Assembly: GCA_027318865.1 (NCBI GenBank)
Contig: DAHVOJ010000007.1
Span: 1-56,733 of the forward strand
From: a bacterium
GTDB lineage: Bacteria > SZUA-79 > Acidulodesulfobacterales > Acidulodesulfobacteraceae
Reading direction: 5' to 3'
DNA: 56,733 nt
The position numbers and the translations under genes were made by a program. The notes beneath the pieces were generated by a model. That model was given only the letters and a program-made list of their open reading frames with translations. It ran no database searches and had not been told where the DNA came from. This document shows, in pieces, positions 18,162 to 28,222 of the stretch; positions within the stretch are counted from its first letter, which is position 1, and every line of letters begins with the position of its first letter.

Positions 18162-20165
18162 ATGGGGAAAAGTAATTTATTTATAAACGGCATTAAAGGC
18201 GACAAGGCTATAGTACTTGGAAACGAAGCTATAGCGCGCGGGGCGTTAGAAGCCGGCATAGGCTATGCTTCTATGTATCCCGGAACCCCTGCCTCCGAAA
18301 TTATCGCAGTTCTCGATAAAAATAAAAAATACATCGAAAATTTATATACGGAATTCAGTCTCAACGAACATATATCCCTGCATGGCGCAATAGGCGCTTC
18401 ATGGTCCGGCGTAAGGTCGCTCTGCGCTATGAAAAACGTCGGGCTTAACGTTGCAAGCGAACCCGCTCAGTTTTTATCTTATACCGGAGTAAAAGCCGGC
18501 TTGGTGCTTGCCATAGGGTCGGACCCCGGCGCCCCAAGCAGTTCAAACGAGCAGGACGACAGATGGTATAGCCTGCATACCTATATGCCCATAATGGAAC
18601 CATCGAATATTCAAGAAGCGAAAGATTTTACGAGGGATGCTTTCGACGTGTCGGAAGAATTTTCTTTTGGCGTCGTTTTAATGGCTCCGTCAAGATTATG
18701 TCATAATGCCGGAGCGCTTTATTTTGGAGATTTAAAAGACAGGATGGAAATTAAAGGCGATTTTAAAAAAGATCCCGAAAATTATTTGAACCTTTTCGGC
18801 ATGGCGGTTAGAAACCACGCCAAATATTTAGAAAGAAACGAACTTTTAAAAAAATATCTTATAGATTCAAAATTTAATAAAATTATAAACGGAAGTTCGT
18901 CTAAAATCGGCTTTATATCATCAGGCGTTATTTATGCCCATTTAATCGAGGCGTTTGATATTCTCGGTATTTACGACCATAAGATATTAAAATTGGGTTT
19001 TACTTTTCCGCTCCCTAACGAACTTATTAAAGGGTTTTTCAAAGGACTCGACAAAGTCGTTATAGTCGAGGAGGCAGAAGGTTTTTTAGAATTTCAGATT
19101 AAAAAGATCGCTTACGAAACAGGTTTTAAAGGCGCGGTTTACGGAAAAGAATATTTTAACCCGACGGGCGAGTTGACTATAGACGATGTTATTTCGGGAA
19201 TAAGCAGGTTTTTTGAAAAACCGCCTCCCGTTTCATTTGATTTTGCGGTTAAAAAAGATAAAGAATTGCAGGCTAAATTGCCTCAAAGATCCGGAACGTT
19301 CTGCGTAGGTTGTCCGCACCGCGCAACTTTTTATTCCATTCTTAAAGCCGTCGGATTCTCCAACACCGAAGAAAAAGAAAGAGACGTCGTTATTGCAGGG
19401 GATATAGGATGTTATACCTTGGGACTTTTGCCGCCTTATAATGCGATGGATTTTCTTACATGCATGAACGCGGGTCTTGAAATAGGCCAGGCGATAAGTA
19501 TTTTTGATAAAAATAAAAAAGTTATTGCTCTAGTCGGCGATTCGACTTTTTATCATTCCGGAGTTCCAGCTCTGCTTAACGCCGTTCAAAACGGCGCCGA
19601 TATTCTTTATATTATTCTCGACAACAGCTGGACGGCTATGACGGGGCATCAAAAGACCCCTTCGACGCAGAAAGATATAGACGGCAAACCGTCTCAAAAT
19701 CCGTTAAATTTGAAAGATTTAGTAAAATCGTTGGGCGTTTCTTATGTAAAAACTATCGACCCCAACAGCGTAAAAAGGTTTGCCGCTTTAATTAAAGGAG
19801 CGCTGAAAGAATCCGGCGTAAAAGTTTTAATTGCCAAAAGGGAATGTGTTTTGCAGGAAATCAGAAGAAATAAAAGTCTAAACAAAAACGGCGGCAGATC
19901 TACGGAAACAGGCGAATCCTTATACGAGATTCAGAAGTCGAGATGCGTGAAATGCAACGAATGTTTTGTCGAGCTTGCCTGCCCCGCTATTATTTTAAAG
20001 AAAGACGAAGATAAAGTTAGCGATTATTATTATATCGACCCCGCTTCTTGCGTAAAATGCGGCGTATGTTACGCGGTATGTCCCAACAGCGCAATACGCA
20101 AAGTAGAATTTGATTTAAGAAATGAATTTAAATTAAGCGATAAATCGCTCCAAATAACAATATGA
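18162..20165 (+). CDS. iorA: Indolepyruvate ferredoxin oxidoreductase, alpha subunit
   Basis: A 667-residue thiamine-diphosphate 2-oxoacid:ferredoxin oxidoreductase. The N-terminal pyrimidine-binding half contains SMYPGTPASEI and a conserved NEHISLHGAIGASW. The TPP-binding half contains GDIGCYTLG and GDSTFYHSG, with an SWTAMTGHQ loop. A C-terminal two-cluster ferredoxin domain shows RCVKCNECFVELACP and CVKCGVCYAVCPNSA. Acts on aryl pyruvates in amino-acid breakdown, or in reverse for synthesis. It lies 17 bp after metF and 21 bp before iorB. Confidence 0.96.
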   Translation: MGKSNLFINGIKGDKAIVLGNEAIARGALEAGIGYASMYPGTPASEIIAVLDKNKKYIENLYTEFSLNEHISLHGAIGASWSGVRSLCAMKNVGLNVASEPAQFLSYTGVKAGLVLAIGSDPGAPSSSNEQDDRWYSLHTYMPIMEPSNIQEAKDFTRDAFDVSEEFSFGVVLMAPSRLCHNAGALYFGDLKDRMEIKGDFKKDPENYLNLFGMAVRNHAKYLERNELLKKYLIDSKFNKIINGSSSKIGFISSGVIYAHLIEAFDILGIYDHKILKLGFTFPLPNELIKGFFKGLDKVVIVEEAEGFLEFQIKKIAYETGFKGAVYGKEYFNPTGELTIDDVISGISRFFEKPPPVSFDFAVKKDKELQAKLPQRSGTFCVGCPHRATFYSILKAVGFSNTEEKERDVVIAGDIGCYTLGLLPPYNAMDFLTCMNAGLEIGQAISIFDKNKKVIALVGDSTFYHSGVPALLNAVQNGADILYIILDNSWTAMTGHQKTPSTQKDIDGKPSQNPLNLKDLVKSLGVSYVKTIDPNSVKRFAALIKGALKESGVKVLIAKRECVLQEIRRNKSLNKNGGRSTETGESLYEIQKSRCVKCNECFVELACPAIILKKDEDKVSDYYYIDPASCVKCGVCYAVCPNSAIRKVEFDLRNEFKLSDKSLQITI

Positions 20166-20186
20166 TAACAGCATTAATAACAATAT

Positions 20187-20804
20187 ATGAAAAAATTTAA
20201 TATAGCTATAATAGGTTTGGGCGGTCAGGGTATTATAACCATGGGAACCGTAATGAAAAATGCGGCATTAAGCTTCGATTTGCGGGATGTATCCGGTTCC
20301 GAAAGAAGGGGCGGAGCACAGAGGGAAGGTTACGTAGAAACTTTTGTCAAATATATTTTTTACGAAAATAAATCGGAAATGAACGATCCAAGAAAAAATA
20401 TGCATTCGCCTATGATAGAATCCGGCGGCGCAAACGCGTTAATATCGTTAGAGCCTTTAGAAACGCTCAGGGGAATCAGATATTTGAATAAAGACTCCGT
20501 AGTAATTTTTAATGAAACTCCTTACATTCCAATTAGCGTCAGGATGGGAAAGACGTCATATCCGGAAATCCCTTTTATAGTTTCGGAACTGCAAAATGTA
20601 ACCAAAAATATTTTTTATTATGATTTTGACAGAATTTCGTTAGAAAAATTTAAATCTTTAACCCAGAAAAATATAATAGCTCTGGGCGCACTGTTTGCAA
20701 AATCCGATATACCCATAGAACCTTCGGCGGTGGAAAATATTCTTGCCGAAGGAAAAGGCGCCGAAGAGAATTTAAGGGCCTTTGAGATAGGTTTAAATCT
20801 TTAA
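20187..20804 (+). CDS. iorB: Indolepyruvate ferredoxin oxidoreductase, beta subunit
   Basis: A 205-residue gamma-type subunit of the 2-oxoacid oxidoreductase family. GLGGQGIITMGTVM (about 9-22) and the DVSGSERRGGAQREGYVE loop (about 34-51) match IorB. It completes the enzyme with the gene just upstream. No strong ribosome site precedes its ATG, as with several genes in this run, so translation may be coupled. Confidence 0.94.
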   Translation: MKKFNIAIIGLGGQGIITMGTVMKNAALSFDLRDVSGSERRGGAQREGYVETFVKYIFYENKSEMNDPRKNMHSPMIESGGANALISLEPLETLRGIRYLNKDSVVIFNETPYIPISVRMGKTSYPEIPFIVSELQNVTKNIFYYDFDRISLEKFKSLTQKNIIALGALFAKSDIPIEPSAVENILAEGKGAEENLRAFEIGLNL

Positions 20805-20831
20805 ACGTAAATAAAATTAACATATAGCCGT

Positions 20832-21563
20832 ATGGAAGGAACCGAAGAATTAAAACGATTAATGGAAGACGTAAAATACTTTATTTCGGATAATAAAGAA
20901 AGTTTTACTTTTATCTCTGCGGCATCGGACGTTAAAAAAGAAATTTCCGCCTTAAAATCAAAGAATATTATGAAAGGTTATATAGATAATGAAAAACGCT
21001 CTCCTAACCCGGATGCGTTAAAATTTTTAAAAGAAACGAAAGTCAATAAATGTACAAAATGCGCATTAAGCAAAACAAGAAAAAATATAGTTTTCGGCGA
21101 AGGCAGTCCTGAAAGCAGGCTTATGTTTATAGGAGAGGCTCCCGGCGCGGAAGAAGACAATACCGGAAGACCTTTTGTGGGAAGGGCCGGGCAACTTCTT
21201 ACAAAAATAATAGAATCCATAAATCTGAAAAGAGAAGACGTTTATATCGCAAATATAATAAAATGCAGACCTCCTGAAAATAGAAACCCGATGGAAGACG
21301 AGATGGTTTCATGCGCTCCGTTTCTTAAAGAACAGATTTCGATAATTAAACCTGAAATAATATGCACGCTTGGAAAATTTTCTACCGAGTTTATTATAGG
21401 CAAAGATAAAGGCGCAATATCTTCAGTCAGAGGAAAAGAATTCGATTATGAAGGAACGACGGTTATTCCGACTTACCATCCCTCGTATTTGTTAAGAAAT
21501 CCTTCCGCTAAAAAGGAAACATGGGAAGATATGAAAAAAATAAGGGGATTATATTTTAAATAA
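20832..21563 (+). CDS. Uracil-DNA glycosylase, family 4 (iron-sulfur)
   Basis: A 243-residue DNA repair enzyme removing uracil. CTKCALSKTRK (about 71-81) starts the [4Fe-4S] site. GEAPGAEEDNTGRPFVGRAG (about 101-120) is the catalytic water-binding motif, NIIKCRPPENRNP is conserved and TYHPSYLLRN (about 219-228) is motif B. The N-terminal 60 residues are an extra helical tail, as often seen in this group. It ends the iorAB run. Confidence 0.95.
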   Translation: MEGTEELKRLMEDVKYFISDNKESFTFISAASDVKKEISALKSKNIMKGYIDNEKRSPNPDALKFLKETKVNKCTKCALSKTRKNIVFGEGSPESRLMFIGEAPGAEEDNTGRPFVGRAGQLLTKIIESINLKREDVYIANIIKCRPPENRNPMEDEMVSCAPFLKEQISIIKPEIICTLGKFSTEFIIGKDKGAISSVRGKEFDYEGTTVIPTYHPSYLLRNPSAKKETWEDMKKIRGLYFK

Positions 21564-21647
21564 ATATATAAAAATGTAGTATAATAAAAAAAATGATAGA
21601 AAAATTATATTAATTTAATTTATAATATTATTTTTTTCAAATTTATT

Positions 21648-22106
21648 ATGGTTTATTTTGCAGATTTTTTGATATTGATAGCTTTTTTGCTGGTTATAAC
21701 CGACTTTTTCGCTATGAGTTACGGCGTTTTTACCGGTGCAGGAGCTATATTGTTTGTGATTGGCACTATTATTCTATTCTATATAGTACATAACGTACCC
21801 ATTTTTTTTATAAGAATCGTACTTCCGACTTACGTTACGCTTACCGTGTTTGTTTCTATTTTTGCTTACCTAGGATATAAAGCATACAAATCCAAGATAA
21901 AAACGGGCGAATCCCTTTTGTTAAATCAAACGGGCGAAGCCGTCGCAGATATAAATCCGCAGAAAGACGGTAAAATTTTAATTAACGGCGAATTGTGGAC
22001 GGCTTATTCGGATTATACAATACTAAAAGGAAGTAAAGTTTTAGTTATAGAGATTGACGAAAAACTGAGACTTAAGGTGAAAGCGCAGGAAACAGCGGAT
22101 AAATAA
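21648..22106 (+). CDS. NfeD-family membrane protein
   Basis: A 152-residue membrane protein with hydrophobic segments at about 3-25, 29-50 and 53-75, followed by an OB-fold (about 90-145, GEAVADINPQKDGKILINGE and VLVIEID). This is the short NfeD1b type without a ClpP domain. It directly precedes the slipin gene, its usual partner. TATAAT at 21580-21585 lies upstream and may be its promoter. Confidence 0.88.
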   Translation: MVYFADFLILIAFLLVITDFFAMSYGVFTGAGAILFVIGTIILFYIVHNVPIFFIRIVLPTYVTLTVFVSIFAYLGYKAYKSKIKTGESLLLNQTGEAVADINPQKDGKILINGELWTAYSDYTILKGSKVLVIEIDEKLRLKVKAQETADK

Positions 22107-22176
22107 CGATATTTAAATCCCGTTAATTTGTGAACTAATGTCGTAAAAATAATATAAACTTTGAAAGGAGGATAAA

Positions 22177-22950
22177 ATGGGAAGCGGAGCGATTTTTTTT
22201 GCGGTTGTTATAATAGTCGCAATTATAGTTATTTTAAATGCGGTAAGAATAATTGCGGAATATGACAGAGCCGTAATATTCAGGCTTGGCAGGGCAATTA
22301 AAGTCAAGGGTCCGGGTTTAATCCTTCTTTGGCCGGTAATAGACAGAATGGTAAGGGTAACGCTTAGAATAATCACTTTAGACGTGCCGCCGCAGGACGT
22401 CATTACTAAAGATAACGTAACTTTAAAAATAAGCGCGGTAGTATATTATAAAGTAGTCGACCCGCTTAATGCAATCGTTCAGGTTTACGACTATAACTAT
22501 GCCGTATCCCAACTGGCGCAGACTACCTTAAGAAGCGTATGCGGCGAAGGAGAACTCGATAAACTTTTATCCGAAAGAGAAAAGATTAATATGGAAATCC
22601 AGGATATACTCGATAAACACACGGGACCATGGGGCGTTAAAGTAACCGTGGTAGAGCTAAAACAGATAGATATGCCGCAGGATATGCAGAGGGCGATGGC
22701 AAGACAGGCTGAAGCCGAAAGGGACAGAAGGGCAAAAATAATTAACGCCGACGGTGAATTTCAGGCCGCTCAGCGGTTAAGCGACGCGGCTAAAATTATA
22801 GCAGAAAACCCTATGGCGCTTCAGTTGCGTTATTTGCAGACATTAAACGAAATTTCATCGACTAACAACACTACTATGATTATGCCGATACCGTTAGATA
22901 TTATAAGAGAAGTTGGCAAAAGTTTATCCGGAAATACGCAAAAATCGTAA
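22177..22950 (+). CDS. Slipin/stomatin (SPFH) membrane-microdomain protein
   Basis: A 257-residue SPFH protein. A single N-terminal transmembrane segment (about 2-22) precedes [12 protein letters not shown] and [14 protein letters not shown], then the coiled-coil [20 protein letters not shown]. Strong GAAAGGAGG ribosome site. Forms oligomers in the membrane that organise lipid domains and bind proteases. The pairing with NfeD 70 bp upstream is the conserved arrangement. Confidence 0.95.
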   Translation: MGSGAIFFAVVIIVAIIVILNAVRIIAEYDRAVIFRLGRAIKVKGPGLILLWPVIDRMVRVTLRIITLDVPPQDVITKDNVTLKISAVVYYKVVDPLNAIVQVYDYNYAVSQLAQTTLRSVCGEGELDKLLSEREKINMEIQDILDKHTGPWGVKVTVVELKQIDMPQDMQRAMARQAEAERDRRAKIINADGEFQAAQRLSDAAKIIAENPMALQLRYLQTLNEISSTNNTTMIMPIPLDIIREVGKSLSGNTQKS

Positions 22951-22989
22951 TTTATAAAATAAAACGATTGGATAAAAAGGGGGCAAACT

Positions 22990-23883
22990 ATGGAATTAGG
23001 AATGATAGGTCTAGGAAAGATGGGGATGAATATGGTTTTCAGACTGCTTGAAGGCGGACATAACGTTGTTGTTTTCAACAGAACCTTATCTAAAGAAGAA
23101 ATCGCAATAAATAAAGGCGCAATCGGTTCAAATTCCATTAAGGAGTTCGTGTCTAAATTAGCGGCTCCAAGGGTAATATGGCTTATGGTACCGGCAGGCA
23201 AGCCTACGGACGATATGCTAGACGAAGTTTTACAATATACGCAAAATGGAGATATAGTTATAGACGGCGGTAATTCATACTATAAAGATTCGATAAGGAG
23301 AGCAAAAATATGCGCCGATAAAAATATTAAGTTTATGGATTGCGGCACGAGCGGCGGCATTTGGGGATTAAAAAACGGATACTGTTCTATGCTCGGCGGC
23401 GACGAAGAAACTTTTAAGCACTGCGAGCCGATATTTAAAACTCTTGCTCCGGAAAACGGTTATATGCATACAGGTACGCACGGTGCGGGGCATTTTGTTA
23501 AAATGGTACATAACGCCATAGAATACGGCATGATGGAAGCGTATGCCGAAGGTTTTGAAATTATGAAAGCAAGCGATTTCGATATAGACCTGACAAAAGT
23601 TTCCGATTTATGGAATCATGCGTCGGTGGTGCGTTCTTGGCTTTTAGAGCTTGCGCACAACGCTCTAAAAGAAGACCCTGAACTTAATAATCTTAAGCCT
23701 GTTGTTGACGATTCCGGAGAAGGAAGATGGACATTGCAAGAGGCTATAGATAAAGCCGTTCCCGCGCCGGTTCTCGCCGATTCTGTTTTTATGCGCTTCA
23801 GGTCGAGGCAGGAAAATTCTTTTGCGGCAAGAATGCTTGCGGCGTTAAGACATCAGTTCGGCGGACATCCTATACATAAATAA
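22990..23883 (+). CDS. gnd: 6-phosphogluconate dehydrogenase (decarboxylating, short form)
   Basis: Oxidises 6-phosphogluconate to ribulose 5-phosphate. At 297 residues it is the short, typically NAD-linked class. GLGKMGMNM (about 7-15) starts the Rossmann fold, VFNRT (about 33-37) is the dinucleotide loop, and GNSYYKDS, CGTSGGIWG and HNAIEYGMMEAYAEG are active-site segments. AAAGGGGGC precedes the ATG. With zwf two genes on, it forms the oxidative pentose phosphate branch; a 6-phosphogluconolactonase is not in the cluster. Confidence 0.93.
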   Translation: MELGMIGLGKMGMNMVFRLLEGGHNVVVFNRTLSKEEIAINKGAIGSNSIKEFVSKLAAPRVIWLMVPAGKPTDDMLDEVLQYTQNGDIVIDGGNSYYKDSIRRAKICADKNIKFMDCGTSGGIWGLKNGYCSMLGGDEETFKHCEPIFKTLAPENGYMHTGTHGAGHFVKMVHNAIEYGMMEAYAEGFEIMKASDFDIDLTKVSDLWNHASVVRSWLLELAHNALKEDPELNNLKPVVDDSGEGRWTLQEAIDKAVPAPVLADSVFMRFRSRQENSFAARMLAALRHQFGGHPIHK

Positions 23884-23927
23884 CCCAAAATAATTGCTTA
23901 ATTAATAAAAATTAAAGAGGATTCATT

Positions 23928-24557
23928 ATGTTTATAGACGTCAGTATGGAAATAACGGACGGGATGCTGCACTGGCCTAGCGATCCCGCAATAGAAATCG
24001 ATGATTATTCTCAGATAAAGAAAGGGGCTGCCGCAAACAACAGTAAAATTACTTGCGGAGTCCATACCGGAACCCATATAGATGCTCCGAAACATTTTAT
24101 AGACGAGGGAATAGGAATAGACAGGCTCGATATAAATAAACTTATCGGATATTGCAGGGTGATAGAGGTACCTGCCGATGCCTCGCCCATATCGAAGGAA
24201 TTCATAGAGCTTTTAAACATAAATAAAGGAGACAGGCTTCTTTTTAAAACAAAAAATTCGGAGTGGATAAATAATGCCGATAAAAATTTTCACACGGATT
24301 ATGTTTGCGTTAATCCGGAAGCATCGAAATATATGGTAGAAAAAGGAGTAGCGCTTGTCGGCGTGGATTACCTTTCCGTAGAAGGCTATCATATCGGTCA
24401 CGATACCCATAGAACTTTACTGGGTGCAGGAGTCGTTATTATAGAAGGGCTTAATTTATTTAATGTCGAACCCGGCGATTATAACTTAATAGCTCTTCCC
24501 GTTAAGATAAAAGATTCCAACGGCGCTCCTGCAAGGGTCATATTAGAAAAAAGATAG
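23928..24557 (+). CDS. Cyclase-family (kynurenine formamidase-like) hydrolase
   Basis: A 209-residue metal-dependent hydrolase of the PF04199 cyclase family. CGVHTGTHIDAPKHF (about 45-59) carries the HxGTHxDxPxH metal-binding signature, and a VGVDYLSVE motif follows. Known members are kynurenine formamidase and isatin hydrolase; the substrate here is not predictable. It sits between gnd and zwf in the same direction. Confidence 0.9.
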   Translation: MFIDVSMEITDGMLHWPSDPAIEIDDYSQIKKGAAANNSKITCGVHTGTHIDAPKHFIDEGIGIDRLDINKLIGYCRVIEVPADASPISKEFIELLNINKGDRLLFKTKNSEWINNADKNFHTDYVCVNPEASKYMVEKGVALVGVDYLSVEGYHIGHDTHRTLLGAGVVIIEGLNLFNVEPGDYNLIALPVKIKDSNGAPARVILEKR

Positions 24558-24592
24558 CAATAGAAATTAATAAAAATATTTTCGGAGAAAAA

Positions 24593-26095
24593 ATGGCAGA
24601 TTTAAAACCTTCCGTAATAGTAATTTTCGGCGCAAGCGGGGACCTCGCGCACATAAAAATATTTCCTGCTCTTTACAGTTTATGGGACGAAGGTTTTTTT
24701 CCGGATTCTTTTGTAATAGTCGGTTTTGCAAGAACAAAAATGAATGACGAAGAATTCAGAAAATCTATATTTACGTCTTTAAACAGCCATTGCAGAAAAA
24801 GACCGATTAGCGAAGAAGATTTTTTAAATTTTTCAAAACACGTTTATTATTTGCCTTCCTCGTACGATAAGGTTGAAAGTTATATTGAATTAGGTAAATT
24901 TATAACATCTAAATCTAACGAATATAAAATCGATAAGAACATAGTTTATTATCTTTCTACTCCGCCGAGCGTTTATAACGAAGCGATAGAAGGAATAAAA
25001 AATGCCGATTTAATATCGGAAGAGTTTAAGGGCGGCGGTTTTTCGAAAATAGTAATAGAAAAGCCTTTCGGATACGATTATAAGAGCGCAAAAGAATTGA
25101 ACGAACATTTATTGACGGTGTTTAAGGAAGAAGATATATATAGGATAGATCATTATTTGGGAAAAGAAACCGTTCAGAATATTCTTGCTTTTCGGTTTTC
25201 CAATGCTGTATTCGAACCGATATGGAATAATAAATATATAGACCATGTGCAGATATCCGCATTAGAATCGATAGGCGTCGGATTAAGAGCCGGGTATTTC
25301 GACAAGTCCGGAACTATCAGGGATATGATGCAAAATCATATGATGCAGCTACTTTCGTTAGTAGCCATAGAACCGCCGGCTTTGTTCGATGCCGACGATA
25401 TAAGGAACGAAAAGGTGAAGTTATTAAAAAGCGTAAGACCCCTTAGTCTTAACGACGTTAAAAAATATACCGTGAGGGGGCAGTATGATAGGGGTTTTAT
25501 AGGCAATAAGCAGGTTATCGGCTATAAAGAAGAAGAAGGAATAGCTATAAATTCTATTACCGATACCTATGCCGCAATGAAATTATACGTCGATAATTAT
25601 AGGTGGGCGGGAATTCCTTTTTATATAAGGGCGGGAAAAAGATTAAAAACGCACAAAACAGAAATAGCGGTCTATTTTAAAAAACTTCCATATAGTTTAT
25701 TTGCAAAGTCGGGTATAGAAAATATAAAACAGAATTCGATAATAATAACTATACAGCCGAACGAAGGAATATCGATAAATATAGGCGCAAAGAAACCGGG
25801 TTTCGTTATGGATATAGAGCCGGTTAATATGGTGTTTAAGTATAAGTCTTCTTTTAGACTCTCTCCTCCGGATGCTTACGAACGTTTGTTATATGACGTT
25901 ATATTAGGCGACCAGACTCTTTTTGCAAGATACGACGATATGCTTATAGCGTGGCAGTTAATTACTTCCGTAATGAACGGCTGGTCAAAAATGGAGCCGC
26001 CTGCTTTTCCAAATTACGACGCAGGTTCTTGGGGGCCGAAAGAGGCGGACGAACTTATAAACGCAGACGGCAGAGAATGGAATAATTTAATATAA
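24593..26095 (+). CDS. zwf: Glucose-6-phosphate 1-dehydrogenase
   Basis: First enzyme of the oxidative pentose phosphate pathway, 500 residues. GASGDLAHIKIFPAL (about 13-27) is the NADP-binding motif with R/K variation, and RIDHYLGKETVQN (about 184-196) is the substrate site. The C-terminal domain is complete. Follows the cyclase gene after 35 bp with GGAG ahead of the ATG. Confidence 0.97.
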   Translation: MADLKPSVIVIFGASGDLAHIKIFPALYSLWDEGFFPDSFVIVGFARTKMNDEEFRKSIFTSLNSHCRKRPISEEDFLNFSKHVYYLPSSYDKVESYIELGKFITSKSNEYKIDKNIVYYLSTPPSVYNEAIEGIKNADLISEEFKGGGFSKIVIEKPFGYDYKSAKELNEHLLTVFKEEDIYRIDHYLGKETVQNILAFRFSNAVFEPIWNNKYIDHVQISALESIGVGLRAGYFDKSGTIRDMMQNHMMQLLSLVAIEPPALFDADDIRNEKVKLLKSVRPLSLNDVKKYTVRGQYDRGFIGNKQVIGYKEEEGIAINSITDTYAAMKLYVDNYRWAGIPFYIRAGKRLKTHKTEIAVYFKKLPYSLFAKSGIENIKQNSIIITIQPNEGISINIGAKKPGFVMDIEPVNMVFKYKSSFRLSPPDAYERLLYDVILGDQTLFARYDDMLIAWQLITSVMNGWSKMEPPAFPNYDAGSWGPKEADELINADGREWNNLI

Positions 26096-26130
26096 ATAAA
26101 AGTATATTGTCATTTGCCGCTAATGCAAAA

Positions 26131-26200
26131 GACAAGATTGCTTCGTCGCTTACGCTTCTCGCAATGACTCGCAATGACGGGATATGCGCTCGCAATGGCA
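26131..26200. repeat. Dispersed intergenic repeat (AGATTGCTTCGTCGC type)
   Basis: The gap after zwf contains AAGATTGCTTCGTCGCTTAC, then CTCGCAATGACTCGCAATGACG with three tandem CGCAATG units. This is the form of a widespread bacterial intergenic repeat. Its function is unknown. Confidence 0.55.
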
Positions 26201-26230
26201 TCGTTATTAAATCGGCATTTGGGATTATAT

Positions 26231-28171
26231 CTATAATTCTTTTTTAACGAAATTATACAGGTCTTCCGGCGATAAACCGGCAAGTTTGTATAAGTCTTCC
26301 GGTTTTCCGGATGAACTGTAAAACTTTGCCCCCATTTTTCTGAATTTTACCGATATGCCGTTTTCGGCAAGCAAAGAACCTATCGCAGTTCCTACTCCGG
26401 TTTTTACGTTATGGTCCTCTATGGTTACTATAAAACCTGTTTTTGCGGCAAGTTTAAGGTCGTTTGCGTCGATGTCGCTTGGGCAGGAAACATTTAACAG
26501 CATTGCATTTATACCGTCTTTTTTAAGCATTTCGCAGCCTTTTAGCGCATGGGGCAGCATATTTCCTGTAGATATTACCGTAACGTCTTTACCGTCCCTA
26601 ATTATATCCATTTTACCGTATTTAAAATCATAATTTTCCCCAAAAAACGGTTGAGCGTTTTCGTCAAGTATAACAGGTATAATAGACCTTCCCATTATAA
26701 CTCCAAAATTGCCTTCATGAGACGCAATATAACGCGTTGCCCTGTCGGTCTGGTTAGGGTCTGCCGGCAGTATAACCTTAAATCCGAAAGTAGAGTTAAG
26801 CAGTCCGAAGTAATCGATACACTGATGGGTTTTTCCGTCTTCGCCGACGTCTATTCCGCAGTGCGTACAGACTACTTTAAGATTGGTATGGTTAATATCG
26901 TTAAGCCTCTGCTGATTATATGTTTCGTCGACGCCGAAAACTCCAAAATCTGCAAAAAACGTAAGAATATTTTCCGTTGAAAGCGCGCCGGAAATTACCG
27001 CCGTATTATGTTCTTCTATGCCGGATTCAAAAAAATTATCCGGAAAAGCTTTTCTAAATGCGCCGGTTTTTACCGACCCTTCAAGGTCGCAATCAAACAC
27101 CGCACAAGGTATAATATTATTTTGCCCGCCGTTTTTTTCCTTAAAGATATTTGCGATATCTACAAGCGCATTTCCAAAAGCCGAACGGTTATCCGTATTT
27201 TTTTCGCGGGTATAAATTATTTTTTTCCCGTCGTCTTTTAATATTAAAAAGTTGTTGTTTCTTTTCGAAAGCGGTTTTATGTTAAAACCGGTTTTCTTTT
27301 TATTTATAATTTCGTCCAAATCGTCTTTTTCGCCTATCTCCGCAAGAGCTTTTCTGCAATCTTCGACATTGAGCGTTGCGCCGTGAAATTTTGCCTGATT
27401 TTCCATAAAAGAAACGCCCTTTCCCATAACGGTATGCGCTATTATAGCTATAGGAAAAGAAATTGAATGAGCCTGTTTTATAGCTCCGTAAATTTCGTTA
27501 AAATCATGCCCGTTTATCGTTATAACATGAAATCCGTCTGCTTTAAAATTGTCTTCGATATTATCCGGCATAACGTCAATCGTTTTACCTCCTATTTGAA
27601 GACCGTTTTTATCGACGATAACGGTAAGATTATTTAATTTATATTTAACGGCAAATCTTCTTGCTTCGCCTATTTGGCCCTTCGCCTGTTCCCCGTCTCC
27701 CATTACGCAATATATCCGGTTGTTGTATTTATGCAGTCTTGAACTTAACGCAAATCCGCATGCGGCTGAAAGACCCTGTCCAAGGTTGCCGGTATCCCAT
27801 TCTACGCCGGGTATGGTTTTTTCTATATGTCCTTCAAATGGATAGCCGGCGGTCCTAAAAGATATAATCGCATCTTCGACATCAAAGAAACCGTAATTTC
27901 CAAGAGCCGAATAAACGCCCGGCGAAGTATGTCCATGGCTTACTACAATACGGTCCCTTTCAGGTTTGAATGGATTTTTAGGGTCTATATTGCAAAAACC
28001 GTACAATACGGCATAAATATCGATTGACGACATAGAACCGCCCGGATGTCCCGAAGCCGCAACGGTCGTCATTTTTAAAATGTCGCCGCGGCATTTTTTA
28101 GTAAAATTTTTTAAAAATTCTAATTCCGCCTCTCCGAGTTTATCTGCCTCGAAATTTCTTTTTAATTCCAT
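26231..28171 (-). CDS. tkt: Transketolase
   Basis: A full-length single-chain transketolase of 646 residues using thiamine diphosphate to move two-carbon units in the non-oxidative pentose phosphate pathway. GHPGGSMSS, VMGDGEQAKGQIGEA and VDKNGLQIGG identify the TPP domain; the pyrimidine domain (about 320-490) and C-terminal domain (SSGKPEDL) are complete. A GAGGAAT site precedes the ATG. It lies after tal in the same minus-strand unit and is convergent with zwf. Confidence 0.95.
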   Translation of the reverse strand: MELKRNFEADKLGEAELEFLKNFTKKCRGDILKMTTVAASGHPGGSMSSIDIYAVLYGFCNIDPKNPFKPERDRIVVSHGHTSPGVYSALGNYGFFDVEDAIISFRTAGYPFEGHIEKTIPGVEWDTGNLGQGLSAACGFALSSRLHKYNNRIYCVMGDGEQAKGQIGEARRFAVKYKLNNLTVIVDKNGLQIGGKTIDVMPDNIEDNFKADGFHVITINGHDFNEIYGAIKQAHSISFPIAIIAHTVMGKGVSFMENQAKFHGATLNVEDCRKALAEIGEKDDLDEIINKKKTGFNIKPLSKRNNNFLILKDDGKKIIYTREKNTDNRSAFGNALVDIANIFKEKNGGQNNIIPCAVFDCDLEGSVKTGAFRKAFPDNFFESGIEEHNTAVISGALSTENILTFFADFGVFGVDETYNQQRLNDINHTNLKVVCTHCGIDVGEDGKTHQCIDYFGLLNSTFGFKVILPADPNQTDRATRYIASHEGNFGVIMGRSIIPVILDENAQPFFGENYDFKYGKMDIIRDGKDVTVISTGNMLPHALKGCEMLKKDGINAMLLNVSCPSDIDANDLKLAAKTGFIVTIEDHNVKTGVGTAIGSLLAENGISVKFRKMGAKFYSSSGKPEDLYKLAGLSPEDLYNFVKKEL

Positions 28172-28222
28172 TTGCGTATTCCTCTTGTGAATTAAATTTA
28201 TACTTCACAGCAGCCTAACAAG

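Noticed and set aside
26355-27241. Several plus-strand frames across the transketolase gene
   Set aside because: They are shadows of the long, well-conserved transketolase on the other strand.
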